64,000 bases of DNA from positions 17,379-81,378 of the forward strand of contig NZ_JAPFQN010000014.1 of assembly GCF_026241165.1 (NCBI RefSeq). Reading direction: 5' to 3'. This document shows positions 25,460-35,292 of the stretch, piece by piece. The stretch comes from Mangrovivirga halotolerans (GTDB lineage Bacteria > Bacteroidota > Bacteroidia > Cytophagales > Cyclobacteriaceae). Both the position numbers and the translations under genes were made by a program. The first letter of the stretch is position 1, and each line of letters opens with the position of its first letter. The notes below the pieces were generated by a model. That model worked only from the letters and a program-made list of their open reading frames with translations, was not told the DNA's origin and made no database searches.

Positions 25460-25584
25460 GATATTAATTTGCTGACAGTTTTTAAAAAATTTAAAGTTTC
25501 GAGTGTAAACTTAATTTAAATAAATTATACCTCAAAAACCTAAAGTAAACACTTTTTTAACCCAAATCAAGTATTTAGGCTTAA

Positions 25585-27261
25585 TTAAAAGCTATAAGTC
25601 AGACCAGCAAGGAATTGCACTTTCTTGTTACGGTAATTTAAATAACGTTCATAATCATTATTCAATAAATTATACCCTTCTAAAAAAATGCTGAATCTTG
25701 GAGAAAACAGATAGGATATTTGAGCATTCAGATCAAGTATATTATCCAACTGCACTATATCATCCTGAGCCGGATTTAAGGCCTCGATCTGTCCCATGTA
25801 GTAAGCACCCAAACCCACATGAAGTTTATCATAAAAGTTATATTGTGCTACAAGGTCAAATTTATAGGTAGGTTTATGCCATGCCCCCAGCAATTCATCC
25901 AAACCGTAATTAAAAACATCCATTGATAACTGGATATTGCCATTTTCGTTAAATTGATATCTTCCGTTAGCATAGAAATTAAATACAGCCACAGCATCAT
26001 TGTTATATACTATCTCAAATTTTGATGTATCCGCTGCACTATTGTTGAAAAAGCCCATATTTAAATAGCTACCTGCTCTGAATCCTACACTATAAGCATA
26101 ATTTTTGTTCTGTCCCCTGATACCTCCATCAAATTCAAAGGTTTTTATTTCCTGTCTTATATCGAGATTAGAGCCCAGATAAGGATTGTCGGCAACATAT
26201 CCTTTATAGGTTTGCTTATTAATACCTCCGGAAATACCTGCATACACACTGATCATCTCCTGAAGGTCATATTCGGCAAATAACTGAGGGAAAAACCTGA
26301 GATCTTTTTGATTATCGCTTATGGTATCATCTTCATACGCTACCGTCACACCTGCTCTTATCCTGAAATCATTCCAGTGAAAGTAGTATGAAGGAGTAAA
26401 CTGAAAAAGATTTCTTTTATCTGTCCGGGTTGTATCCTTTAAACTACTGTGCCATAATTCGAGATCAATCTGTAAATTTTGTTCATCATTAACATGCCAA
26501 TCTGCATGTCCTTCAAGACCGACCTGGGTTTCAGAGTCTTCAAAGTCAGACCAGAACCTGTTTGCTCTTGTTGTGAAGTTGTAATTAAAATCTTTAGTTT
26601 CCTGGTAAGTCCCGAAGTCAATTTCAAGACCTATATTTTTGTATTTTTGTGTAATATCTTTTTTATCAACTTCAAGAGAAGGATCATAACCGTAATAATG
26701 ATATTTATCAAGACTACCAATTAGAGTTCCTCCTACCTGCAATCCATTATCCATATATTTACCACTCAGCTCAATGTCTGTATTCCCGAAAGCTGCATTT
26801 TCATCATATGGTTCCGGCCCTTTACCTGAACTATTATGAAATACCCTGGCTCCCAGTATCAGGTTTTCGCTACGTTTATTGTTAACTAATATTTTCAAAT
26901 AAGGAGTGGCATAATTACCAAACCCAGCTTTCACAAAATTACCGTATAGCTTTTCAATAGGTTCCGTATTAATCCGTAATGGCCTTATTGGAATTAAGGC
27001 AGGCAATTGTTTTATCTCAAGCTTTGGAATAGTGTAATTAACTTTTAAGTCTTTTTTATCAGCCTCAGACTCTTCAGCGGTTACAAAAATCTTGGATGCT
27101 TTTGGAACGGTAAGCTCCTTATTCTTTTCTATAACGATATTAGTCGGATCAATGCTATCCGCTTTTTCAGGTTTATCATTTTTCTTATCTCCGTCCTGGG
27201 CTGTTATAGTAACAGAGGTAAAAAGTAAGAATATGTATATTGGAATGAATTTAATATTCAT
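25585..27261 (-). CDS. outer-membrane beta-barrel (TonB-receptor-like, no plug)
   Basis: The 558-residue protein has a signal peptide (1-21, VTITAQ), a short charged linker, and from ~100 on alternating strands with aromatic girdles ending in FLAGLTYSF, the usual C-terminal Phe of an outer-membrane barrel. Strand wording such as LFSPRFSIFLEGYNLLNNDYERYLNYR is typical of TonB-dependent receptor barrels, but the plug domain is missing and the total length is short for that family. It lies 7 bp after the TPR gene, so the pair is one operon. Its role may be structural, or an anchor for the TPR protein. Automatic labels would probably read TonB-dependent receptor. Confidence 0.8.
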   Translation of the reverse strand: MNIKFIPIYIFLLFTSVTITAQDGDKKNDKPEKADSIDPTNIVIEKNKELTVPKASKIFVTAEESEADKKDLKVNYTIPKLEIKQLPALIPIRPLRINTEPIEKLYGNFVKAGFGNYATPYLKILVNNKRSENLILGARVFHNSSGKGPEPYDENAAFGNTDIELSGKYMDNGLQVGGTLIGSLDKYHYYGYDPSLEVDKKDITQKYKNIGLEIDFGTYQETKDFNYNFTTRANRFWSDFEDSETQVGLEGHADWHVNDEQNLQIDLELWHSSLKDTTRTDKRNLFQFTPSYYFHWNDFRIRAGVTVAYEDDTISDNQKDLRFFPQLFAEYDLQEMISVYAGISGGINKQTYKGYVADNPYLGSNLDIRQEIKTFEFDGGIRGQNKNYAYSVGFRAGSYLNMGFFNNSAADTSKFEIVYNNDAVAVFNFYANGRYQFNENGNIQLSMDVFNYGLDELLGAWHKPTYKFDLVAQYNFYDKLHVGLGAYYMGQIEALNPAQDDIVQLDNILDLNAQISYLFSPRFSIFLEGYNLLNNDYERYLNYRNKKVQFLAGLTYSF

Positions 27262-27268
27262 AAAAAGT

Positions 27269-30200
27269 CTATTTTATACTGTCTGTATCAATATAATTTT
27301 TCTCTACAATCTGTTTTTCGATGCCTTTTAGCTCATCAAGTTTTTCTTTTGCCATCTCTATGATCTCTTCATTGGTAGCATTTTCCATTACTGATTTTAA
27401 TGTAGCTTCCGCCTGTAACATTTCATCCATTGCTATGAAGTTATCAGAAATAAGAATAAAGCTTCTACCCAGCCAGTAATCATAAGACCCGAATTTGTTG
27501 ATAAATTCATAGAGTATCTCATTGCTTTTTTCGTATTCTTTCTGAGCATGAAGGATCTCCCCCTTTCGATACATAGATTCCGCAGCATATTCGTCGGAAG
27601 CATTAGCTATCACATTGTCAAATACCTGAATTGCAGTAGTCGTATCCCCTTTACCAAGTAAAGCTTTTCCTTTATAGGTAGCCGCCATTGTTGCACTTGA
27701 TGGTTTAGGAGAGCCGATCTCAACAGCTTTTTGAGCATATTCAATAGCTCTTTCATATTGACCGGAATTATAATATGCTATCATTAACCCTTCGACTGCA
27801 TCGTATTTCTGACGCTTGTTAACAGCATCTTGTTCAAGTTTTGTATAAGCCACGATTGCCTCTTCCCAGTTACCTTCGCTCTGTTGAAGATCACCAATTT
27901 TCTGCCTGGCTCTGTTAACTTTATTTGTTTTGTTCTGCTCAATAACTTGGCGATAAGCCCGAATCGCTTCAGTAGATTTTCCACTGTACCTAAAGGCTTC
28001 AGCTTTTAAATACTGAGATTCGTAAGCCTCTGTTGTCCCATCGTATTCGTTAATAATCTCATTGAAGGATTTTACCGCTTCATCATATTTACCTGCATAA
28101 AGCAATGACTTGGCACTTTCATAACGAACTGTAAGCAGTTGTTTATTTTCAGGGTTAGTATCTCTGTAAATCTCCAAATACTTATTGAATTCTTCAGAAC
28201 GGTCGGTTCTTGCAAGAAGGTCCTGTAATCCCAGCAATGCATTATAGGCACTTGGATAAGTTGAATAGTTACTCACTGCTGTTTTATAATCCTTTATTGC
28301 CATGTCATAATTTTGCAAGTTAGTAGCAGCAAGTGCTCTTTTAACATGTGCTTCAACTATTAACTCCTTTTTGGTAGCTCCGGATAAAAACCGAGAAAAG
28401 GCATCGATCGCTTCCTGATATTTTCCTCCTTCAAACAGAATAGTTCCGATCTGGAACGCTGCATCTTCTCTATATACACTGTTCGGGTAATTTCTCACCA
28501 ATTTTGTCAGAGATTGAACCGCTGCCTGATCATTACCGGAAAGCCATTGAGAAGCAGCTAATTGGAAAGTTGCATAGTCTGCATTTACAGTAGATCTTGA
28601 CAGGTATCCCTGATAGGAATTTACAGCTTGCGAATACTGTTTAGTTACATAATAAGAATCTCCTAATCTTAATGTAGCATCTGCTATTTTTCTTTTTTCA
28701 GCTTCCGTCTCACCAGTTAAATTCGAATAAATCCTGAAGTGAGGAATTGCCTTATCGTATTCTTTATTATTGAAATAGGCATATCCAATACCATACCGTG
28801 CATTAAGGAAAAGCTCTGAATTATCATTTTCTAATCTGAATACTCTGGCATAAGCATTTACAGCTTCAGAATATTGTTCATTCAAAACCAGAATTTCACC
28901 TTTTAAATATGAGGCTTTCGCAGTTAGATTTTCATTTACATTCACCTCCAGAGATTCATTAAGATATCTAACAGCTTTATCAACCTCTTTTTTATTAAAC
29001 GATTCAGCACCTAGATTATAAGTGACCCTTTGGAAGACCTCTTTTAGTTGATAGGTATTGAGATTAGTGTTTATTAAATGATTATAGGCCGCCTGGTAAT
29101 TATTGTTGTATAAATATGCCTGGCTTAACCAGTCATTTACATTATTACGGTTTGCATCCTCAGGATATGTATCTTTATATGATTCCAGACCTGAAATAGC
29201 GTCATTAAAATTGCCTAATTCCAGGCTTAGCTTTGAATACAGTAACAAGGATTCTTTTTTAATTTTATCGTCAAAATCCATCTCCGAAGCTTTCTTTAAT
29301 GGAGCTGGAGCATACGATTTATTTCCAGATTCCAGATAGCACAACCCTAAAAAGAATGAAGCCCTTTGACCCACCTCACCTTCGGTCAATGCCAATGGTC
29401 GAAGCCTGTTTACAGCTGTTTCAAAATTTCCTGCTTCATAATTAGAAATACCAATTCTTAGTGCGATCCTTTCATCCACTTTTCCCCTATTGGAAGAAAT
29501 AAATTTATCATAATAAACTAAAGCTTCTTCTTTTCTGTCTGTAAAAAAATAAGCTTCAGCCATTGAGAGATAGAAATCAGATGCATTACGAATCCTTCTT
29601 CCCGATTGATTGATCTGTTCTCCATACTCTATTAACTCATCATATCTTTCAGTTTCGTAGTAAGACAAAGCGATAAGAGATGGGACGATTTCTTTATATG
29701 AATCACCAGCCTCTGCTTGTCGGAATTCATTTAATGCTTCATTGTAGTTTTTATTGCGGTAATGAATATATCCACTATAATAATGAGCTGCATATGTATA
29801 CGGATTGGAAGAATTTTTTAAAAACCCGAATTGACTTAAGGCTTCATCGAACCGTTGCTCATTAAAATAAGAGTAAGCTAATCTAAACCTGGTTTCAATT
29901 GCAGTAGATCTGCTTAGTTTGGTAAGATCTGCTCGTTTAAAATACTCGATTGCCTTATTATAAGTGCCTGAACGATAATAGTAGTCTCCTAGTTCTATAA
30001 ATGCCTGGTTTGCTAATGGGTGTCCAGGATATCGGTTGGTAAATTGCCTCAAAAGATATTCACCATCATCATGATAAAGTTTAATAGCACTCATCGCCAG
30101 GTAATACTTGGCTTCCATCAAATTGTTATCCTCTGGTGAGGTTTCAAGGTAATTTTCAAGCTGGCTTCTACTAGCATTGTATTTCCCACTATTATATAGA

Positions 30201-30319
30201 GAAATTGCTTGCAGTAGCGGACCATTGTCATCAGTAAAAAACAATGTTTGCTGAGAGAAAATTGAAAAATTTATCGCAAAAAAAATCAGAAGTCCGAAAA
30301 AGACTTTTATTCTATGCAT
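27269..30319 (-). CDS. large TPR-repeat protein of the envelope
   Basis: The 1016-residue protein has a signal peptide (1-22, SIFSQ). Almost all of the rest is TPR units, for example YYRSGTYNKAIEYFKRAD, YFNNKEYDKAIPHFR and YYNSGQYERAIEYAQKAVE, about twenty or more by eye. No catalytic domain is seen. It is probably a periplasmic scaffold, comparable in style to CpoB/YbgF of the Tol system but far larger. It is the first gene of a run that continues with the barrel and then SPOR, exbB, exbD and TonB. The ATG at 30319 is well placed before the signal. Confidence 0.88.
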   Translation of the reverse strand: MHRIKVFFGLLIFFAINFSIFSQQTLFFTDDNGPLLQAISLYNSGKYNASRSQLENYLETSPEDNNLMEAKYYLAMSAIKLYHDDGEYLLRQFTNRYPGHPLANQAFIELGDYYYRSGTYNKAIEYFKRADLTKLSRSTAIETRFRLAYSYFNEQRFDEALSQFGFLKNSSNPYTYAAHYYSGYIHYRNKNYNEALNEFRQAEAGDSYKEIVPSLIALSYYETERYDELIEYGEQINQSGRRIRNASDFYLSMAEAYFFTDRKEEALVYYDKFISSNRGKVDERIALRIGISNYEAGNFETAVNRLRPLALTEGEVGQRASFFLGLCYLESGNKSYAPAPLKKASEMDFDDKIKKESLLLYSKLSLELGNFNDAISGLESYKDTYPEDANRNNVNDWLSQAYLYNNNYQAAYNHLINTNLNTYQLKEVFQRVTYNLGAESFNKKEVDKAVRYLNESLEVNVNENLTAKASYLKGEILVLNEQYSEAVNAYARVFRLENDNSELFLNARYGIGYAYFNNKEYDKAIPHFRIYSNLTGETEAEKRKIADATLRLGDSYYVTKQYSQAVNSYQGYLSRSTVNADYATFQLAASQWLSGNDQAAVQSLTKLVRNYPNSVYREDAAFQIGTILFEGGKYQEAIDAFSRFLSGATKKELIVEAHVKRALAATNLQNYDMAIKDYKTAVSNYSTYPSAYNALLGLQDLLARTDRSEEFNKYLEIYRDTNPENKQLLTVRYESAKSLLYAGKYDEAVKSFNEIINEYDGTTEAYESQYLKAEAFRYSGKSTEAIRAYRQVIEQNKTNKVNRARQKIGDLQQSEGNWEEAIVAYTKLEQDAVNKRQKYDAVEGLMIAYYNSGQYERAIEYAQKAVEIGSPKPSSATMAATYKGKALLGKGDTTTAIQVFDNVIANASDEYAAESMYRKGEILHAQKEYEKSNEILYEFINKFGSYDYWLGRSFILISDNFIAMDEMLQAEATLKSVMENATNEEIIEMAKEKLDELKGIEKQIVEKNYIDTDSIK

Positions 30320-30531
30320 ATGAAGCTATTAGTTTTATTTTTATAACAGTTAAAATTCTGAATTATTTTGTTGGGATAAAACAAAATGAATAAAGAATAT
30401 TTCCAACATCTTAAAAATTCAATTAAATCTGGTTTTATGTAAGATTGAACAGTAATCAATAATATTTAGTCTGTAAACTATAAATAATTATTTCTATTAT
30501 TGTAGAAGGCAATTTTTTAAATCATTAATAA

Positions 30532-32919
30532 TTGTTAAAGCGTCTAAAGAAAATATTCAGAAACAAGAGTAACTTTAATAATACTCCCTCCTTTGGAGAT
30601 GAGCAGATCAGCCGATTTGTAAGTTATCTCGTTTATAATGTTGAAGATATTGAATCAGATTCTCTTTTAAAGGAAAGGATCAGAGAAATAAACAAGTTAG
30701 ATCCTGAACATAAAAAGAATTTCTTACCCGGACTTTATTTACTTTTTGAAAGAAATATTCTGAGTGGTCCTAAATATACCACTGAAACAGATAAAGAGAA
30801 TTTCCGAAAAGATTTTTGTGAACGTTTTCCGAATATCAGTAACTCACCTGAAATGAGTTTACTATTTGAAGAAAAACTTATTCAGGAAAAATTATTGTGC
30901 ATTCTTTTCCTTCAAAAAATAATCACAAATAGTGCCTCACAAATAGATTCGCAAGGCAAAAATCAGATCACTAAAGCTACTGAATTTATTGAGAGCTTAA
31001 TATCTGATAAAAAATCTCTCAAAGCAGACAGGTCAAAAAAAATTATAGGGAAATTAAAGTCTTTTACCGAATCTATTTATTCTGAACTCACAACTTCAGC
31101 GGGTAAGAAAACAGCTTCAGAAATTTTCCAGGGGGTATACAATTTCATGGCTGACAATTACCGCTTACTTGATACCTTTCAAGACGTAGTGGTTGTAATC
31201 CCACAACAGGCACTTAATGAACAACAGTTGAGTATGCTAAGCAAGAAGCATATTCAGAATTTACTTATCGAAAAGGTAGGCAACCTGGAGGCTGTAAACA
31301 ACAGGCTGAATGAAGAGATTGCAGAACGTAAAAAGGTAGAATCAGCATTAAAAGACAGTGAACAACGCCTTGCACAGATCATCGGATCTGCGATGGATGC
31401 TGTAGTAATATTCAATGGCTCCGGAGTTATAATGGAATGGAATAAACAAGCAGAAATCCTTCTGGGTTATTCCAAAGAAGATATTTTGGGCAAGCAGGTC
31501 AATGAAACGATTTTACCTGATATTGAAATTACTAAAAAAAGCTCGGGAGAACCCCTGGTTAAAATTATGGATCAATATCCAATCAATTCTCATAACCTGA
31601 GAATTGAGATGAATTCTATCCATAAATCAGGTTATAATATTGAATCGGAATTATCTATTTCTCCGGTAAACTATTATGGTGAATTTATTTTTAGTGTGTT
31701 TATCAGGGATATAACACAAAGAAAACAATACGAAAGAGAAATTCTCGAAGCAAAAGATAAAGCAGAACAGGCATCTATTTCAAAAGCTCAATTCCTTTCT
31801 ACCATGAGCCATGAAATAAGAACTCCATTAAATGCGGTGATAGGCATTTCTAATCTTCTACTCAACGCTAATCCAAGTAAAGAGCAAATAGAGGATTTAA
31901 AAATATTAAAATTCAGTGGTGAAAACCTCCTTGCAATTATAAATGACATCCTTGATTTTAATAAGATTGACGCCGGAAAAATAGAACTTGAAAAAGCTCC
32001 GTTCAATATCAAAACAGTTATTAATGGTGTAAAAAGTTCTCTTTCTACAAAGGCCTATCAAAAAGATCTTCCACTTATATTATATCTTGAAGATAATATA
32101 CCCGATGTAGTTGTCGGCGATAGTACCAGGTTAACACAAATATTAACTAACCTGATTAGCAATGCTATTAAATTTACACAGACTGGGTCAGTAACTATTT
32201 CTGTAGTAATAAATGAAGATACAGAAGACAACATTAAATTACATTTCTCGGTCAAGGACACTGGAATTGGTATCTCTGATGAAGAGCAGGAGAAGATCTT
32301 TGAAAGCTTCAGCCAGGCTTCAAGCTCAACTACCCGAAAGTATGGCGGCACCGGACTTGGTCTTTCAATTTGCAAAAAACTATTAGAACTTCAGGGAAGT
32401 GAACTGAAACTGGAAAGCGAAAAAGGAAAAGGAGCAGATTTCCACTTCACTCTGGAATTTGGCAAGTCCGATGTACAATTAGCACCTGAAGGGCTTAATA
32501 TCAACGATGACAAAAAAGACCTTAGAAAAGCTAAAATCCTTGTTGCTGAAGACAATAAAGTAAATCTGCTTATTGCTGTGAAATATCTGAATCGATGGAA
32601 TGCCTTGGTTGATACCGCTGAGGACGGCAATGAAGTTTTAGAAAAATGTAAGAAAAATGATTATGACCTTATTCTGATGGACTTGCAAATGCCTGATATG
32701 GATGGCATTGAAGCTACCAAATTAATCAGAGGAATGAATAACCGCAAATTTCAAAGCTTGCCTATTATTGCCCTTACAGCATCAGCTATGACTGAAGTAA
32801 AAAGGCAGGTATTGGAAGCAGGCATGAACGACTTTGCTGCTAAGCCATTAAATCCGGAACTTTTATATGAAAAGATCTATAACCAGATTTATGAAAATAA
32901 AGAAAGCCTGTCTTTTTAA
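30532..32919 (+). CDS. cytoplasmic hybrid histidine kinase
   Basis: The 795-residue protein has no membrane segment. In order: an unrecognised helical N-terminal region (~1-245), a coiled coil (~250-275), a PAS domain (~276-400), HisKA with phospho-acceptor His427 (MSHEIRTPLNAVIG), HATPase (~525-640, NLISNAIKFTQTG and YGGTGLGLSICKKLLE) and a receiver domain (~660-785) with Asp717 (LILMDLQMPDMDG). An in-frame TAA sits directly before the TTG at 30532, so TTG must be the start unless a much shorter protein is made. No cognate regulator is adjacent. It ends 9 bp from the convergent holA gene. Confidence 0.92.
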   Translation: MLKRLKKIFRNKSNFNNTPSFGDEQISRFVSYLVYNVEDIESDSLLKERIREINKLDPEHKKNFLPGLYLLFERNILSGPKYTTETDKENFRKDFCERFPNISNSPEMSLLFEEKLIQEKLLCILFLQKIITNSASQIDSQGKNQITKATEFIESLISDKKSLKADRSKKIIGKLKSFTESIYSELTTSAGKKTASEIFQGVYNFMADNYRLLDTFQDVVVVIPQQALNEQQLSMLSKKHIQNLLIEKVGNLEAVNNRLNEEIAERKKVESALKDSEQRLAQIIGSAMDAVVIFNGSGVIMEWNKQAEILLGYSKEDILGKQVNETILPDIEITKKSSGEPLVKIMDQYPINSHNLRIEMNSIHKSGYNIESELSISPVNYYGEFIFSVFIRDITQRKQYEREILEAKDKAEQASISKAQFLSTMSHEIRTPLNAVIGISNLLLNANPSKEQIEDLKILKFSGENLLAIINDILDFNKIDAGKIELEKAPFNIKTVINGVKSSLSTKAYQKDLPLILYLEDNIPDVVVGDSTRLTQILTNLISNAIKFTQTGSVTISVVINEDTEDNIKLHFSVKDTGIGISDEEQEKIFESFSQASSSTTRKYGGTGLGLSICKKLLELQGSELKLESEKGKGADFHFTLEFGKSDVQLAPEGLNINDDKKDLRKAKILVAEDNKVNLLIAVKYLNRWNALVDTAEDGNEVLEKCKKNDYDLILMDLQMPDMDGIEATKLIRGMNNRKFQSLPIIALTASAMTEVKRQVLEAGMNDFAAKPLNPELLYEKIYNQIYENKESLSF

Positions 32920-32928
32920 AAAAGCCTT

Positions 32929-33951
32929 TTAATGCATTAGCTTATAAACAAGTTCCTTCCATAATTCTTTTTCTTCAATGCTTGCCCCTACTCCTTTTGA
33001 AGCAAGGTCTGCTTTAAACAAGTGTCCGAGATTTTCAATCACCTTTTGTGGTGGATAATTTTTTGCAGCTGCTAAATATTCTTTTTGAACATATGGATTG
33101 AATATTTTAATCACCCCACCGACAGCCTTCTCGTTATACGCCTGTTTATGATGAATTTGAAGCAATTTAGTATAGTATCCTGTCAGTACTGCCAAAGCAG
33201 GAATGATTGGATGACTTTTAGAATTGGCTGCAAAATACTGAACAATTCTGTTGGCCTTAACTACATTCCTCGTAGATAATGCCTTTTGTAATTCAAAAAT
33301 ATTAAAGTCTTTACTGATACCTACATTTTTCTGAACATGATCTTCATCAATGGTATCACCATCTTTAAAATTTATTAGAATTTTATCTATTTCGTTACTT
33401 AGCCTGCTCAGATCATTACCAATAAAATCAGCGAGCATGATCATCGCTTTCTGATTGATCTTATATCCCTTCCCCGAAACATACTTTTCAATCCAGTCAG
33501 GAACCTGGTTATCGTATAATTTTTTAACGCTTACTAACGTTGCATATTTGTCCAGACTTTTGGCAAGGGATTTTCTCCCATCAAGAGTTTTATGTTTATG
33601 AGCAAAAACAAGAATAGTACTGGGCTGAGGATTTTTAATATAATTTTCCATCAACTTAATTCCTTGTTCTTTTTGAAGATCCGGAATATCCTGAGCTTCT
33701 TTCACAATAACCACTTGTCGATCTGACATCATCGGAAAGCGACCGGCATTGGTGATTATTGTATTAACATCAACATCTTTACCATAAAACACCATCTGGT
33801 TAAATCCTTTCTGTGATTCTTCCAGGGCATTATTTTCAATATATTCAGTAATCAGGTCAATATAAAAAGGTTCATCGCCCTGTAAAAAATATACCGGGTG
33901 ATAAGTTCCCTTATTTAGTTCTTCTATTATTTTTTCCGGTGCTACGGCCAT
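32929..33951 (-). CDS. holA: DNA polymerase III subunit delta
   Basis: This 340-residue clamp-loader subunit opens the beta clamp during replication. PVYFLQGDEPFYIDLI at the front and NEIDKILINFKDGDTIDEDHVQK in the middle fit HolA, and length is normal. Domains follow the AAA+-like fold without a functional P-loop, plus the C-terminal collar domain (LAVLTGYYTKLLQIHH). The start overlaps the 3' end of the YdcF-like gene by 41 bp, so the two are probably co-transcribed. Confidence 0.93.
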   Translation of the reverse strand: MAVAPEKIIEELNKGTYHPVYFLQGDEPFYIDLITEYIENNALEESQKGFNQMVFYGKDVDVNTIITNAGRFPMMSDRQVVIVKEAQDIPDLQKEQGIKLMENYIKNPQPSTILVFAHKHKTLDGRKSLAKSLDKYATLVSVKKLYDNQVPDWIEKYVSGKGYKINQKAMIMLADFIGNDLSRLSNEIDKILINFKDGDTIDEDHVQKNVGISKDFNIFELQKALSTRNVVKANRIVQYFAANSKSHPIIPALAVLTGYYTKLLQIHHKQAYNEKAVGGVIKIFNPYVQKEYLAAAKNYPPQKVIENLGHLFKADLASKGVGASIEEKELWKELVYKLMH

Positions 33952-35128
33952 TTCTTTTATTTAGTCGATTTGAATAACTATATCCGATTACAAATGATGT
34001 TGCCAAAATTGATAATAAATTGACAAAAACAACAATAACAAATAAATTATAATCACTTTTATTCTGTTTCATATTTAAATCAGGACCTGAAAAGGTTCCG
34101 CTGTAAATCGGCTTGGTATTAAATATGTAAAGATCAAGATGGACTTTAAATCTGGCAATCAGTTCCCTCACAAACATTCTTAATGTCATTCCTCCCTTTG
34201 CCTCTAATCCAACTACATTGTACCCATGATATTCAGCAATTGGTATAGCTCTCCTTAAATGGAATTTCTGAGAAATAATGATTACATCTTTGACATTGTG
34301 ATCTTTAAGTCTTACTACTGAACCGAGCGTATTTCTACCGGCATAATCGAGCTCAATAATTTCTCCCGGAACTCCTCTTTGCATTAGTGATTGCCTCATT
34401 AAGGCTGGTTCATTATAACTTTTGGATGAATTGTCTCCAGAAAGGATAAAAAAACTGGCCTTACCAGTACGATAAAGACTAGCCGCCATCTCCATTCTGT
34501 TTTCGTAATAAGCATTTTTTGAGACACCATCTTTAAGAAATTTATTCGTACCAAGCACTAAAACAGGCGCTTTCATTTCTATATCTTCGGGTGAACTTTC
34601 CAGATTTCCAGCAGATTGAATCACTATCAACATATTGCTGATTAGAATGCAAATAGTTAAAAAGCCGATCGGGAAGCCAAACACTTTTAACCAGTAATAA
34701 ACAGGAGAACGGTATGATAAACCGACTTCCTTGTCACCAGATTTGGCGTTCTTTGATCGTTTCTTCTTTTTCTTTTTGTTAATAAATCCTGATATATATG
34801 ATATTACCGGAAGTTCGATAACCAGAATCCAAAATAAATTATGAACCATAAACAGAACCTGGCCATAAAGAAAATTCTTTACCCTGTATTCACTTAAATC
34901 TAACTCTATATTTCTCAAAAGAGAAGACAGGTCCAGACCATCAAAAAAACTCTTTAAAGCATTATAATTAGTCAGAAAATGTATTGCAGGGTACTTTTGA
35001 TCTAGAAATTGAAATGCAGAAATTACTTTGTGTTTTTCCAGAAGAAACAAAGGCGTTAAAGTCTGGAAAAAAGTAATTACTACAGCAAAAATTAAAAAAA
35101 TAAAAAATCCGGTTAGTGCACGTTGCAT
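33911..35128 (-). CDS. YdcF/SanA-like membrane protein (DUF218)
   Basis: The 405-residue inner-membrane protein has hydrophobic segments near 8-25, 85-115, 155-180 and 345-370. Between ~195 and ~335 lies a DUF218 domain (PVLVLGTNKFLKDG, FFILSGDNSS, the RNTLGSV segment, and HLRRAIPIAEYHGY). In relatives such as SanA and ElyC this domain is linked to envelope barrier function and peptidoglycan precursor handling, but the reaction is not settled. It has an unusually long membrane-rich N-terminal part compared with SanA. Its last 13 codons overlap holA. Confidence 0.83.
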   Translation of the reverse strand: MQRALTGFFIFLIFAVVITFFQTLTPLFLLEKHKVISAFQFLDQKYPAIHFLTNYNALKSFFDGLDLSSLLRNIELDLSEYRVKNFLYGQVLFMVHNLFWILVIELPVISYISGFINKKKKKKRSKNAKSGDKEVGLSYRSPVYYWLKVFGFPIGFLTICILISNMLIVIQSAGNLESSPEDIEMKAPVLVLGTNKFLKDGVSKNAYYENRMEMAASLYRTGKASFFILSGDNSSKSYNEPALMRQSLMQRGVPGEIIELDYAGRNTLGSVVRLKDHNVKDVIIISQKFHLRRAIPIAEYHGYNVVGLEAKGGMTLRMFVRELIARFKVHLDLYIFNTKPIYSGTFSGPDLNMKQNKSDYNLFVIVVFVNLLSILATSFVIGYSYSNRLNKRNGRSTGKNNRRTK

Positions 35129-35215
35129 TTAATTTCCAATAGCTGTTAAGCTAGCAAATAAACAATTTTTAATAAAAGAAAAAAGAAGACATGCTCTACA
35201 TGTAAGGTAAAAATA

Positions 35216-35242
35216 AAAAGAGCCCCGGGCAAGGGCTCTTTT
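35216..35242 (-). terminator. intrinsic terminator after the acyl-CoA dehydrogenase gene
   Basis: AAAAGAGCCC pairs with GGGCTCTTTT around a 7-nt loop. Read on the minus strand, the stem is followed by a T-rich tract, and it lies about 50 bp past the stop at 35293. Confidence 0.85.
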
Positions 35243-35292
35243 AAATGGGCAATCGGAAATAAACGATTAATTTTTTGTATTAAAACAAGATA

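Noticed and set aside
25539..25578. CCTAAA...TTTAGG pair between the barrel and SPOR genes as terminator
   Set aside because: Only 6 bp with a long internal loop; it may slow transcription but is too weak to call.
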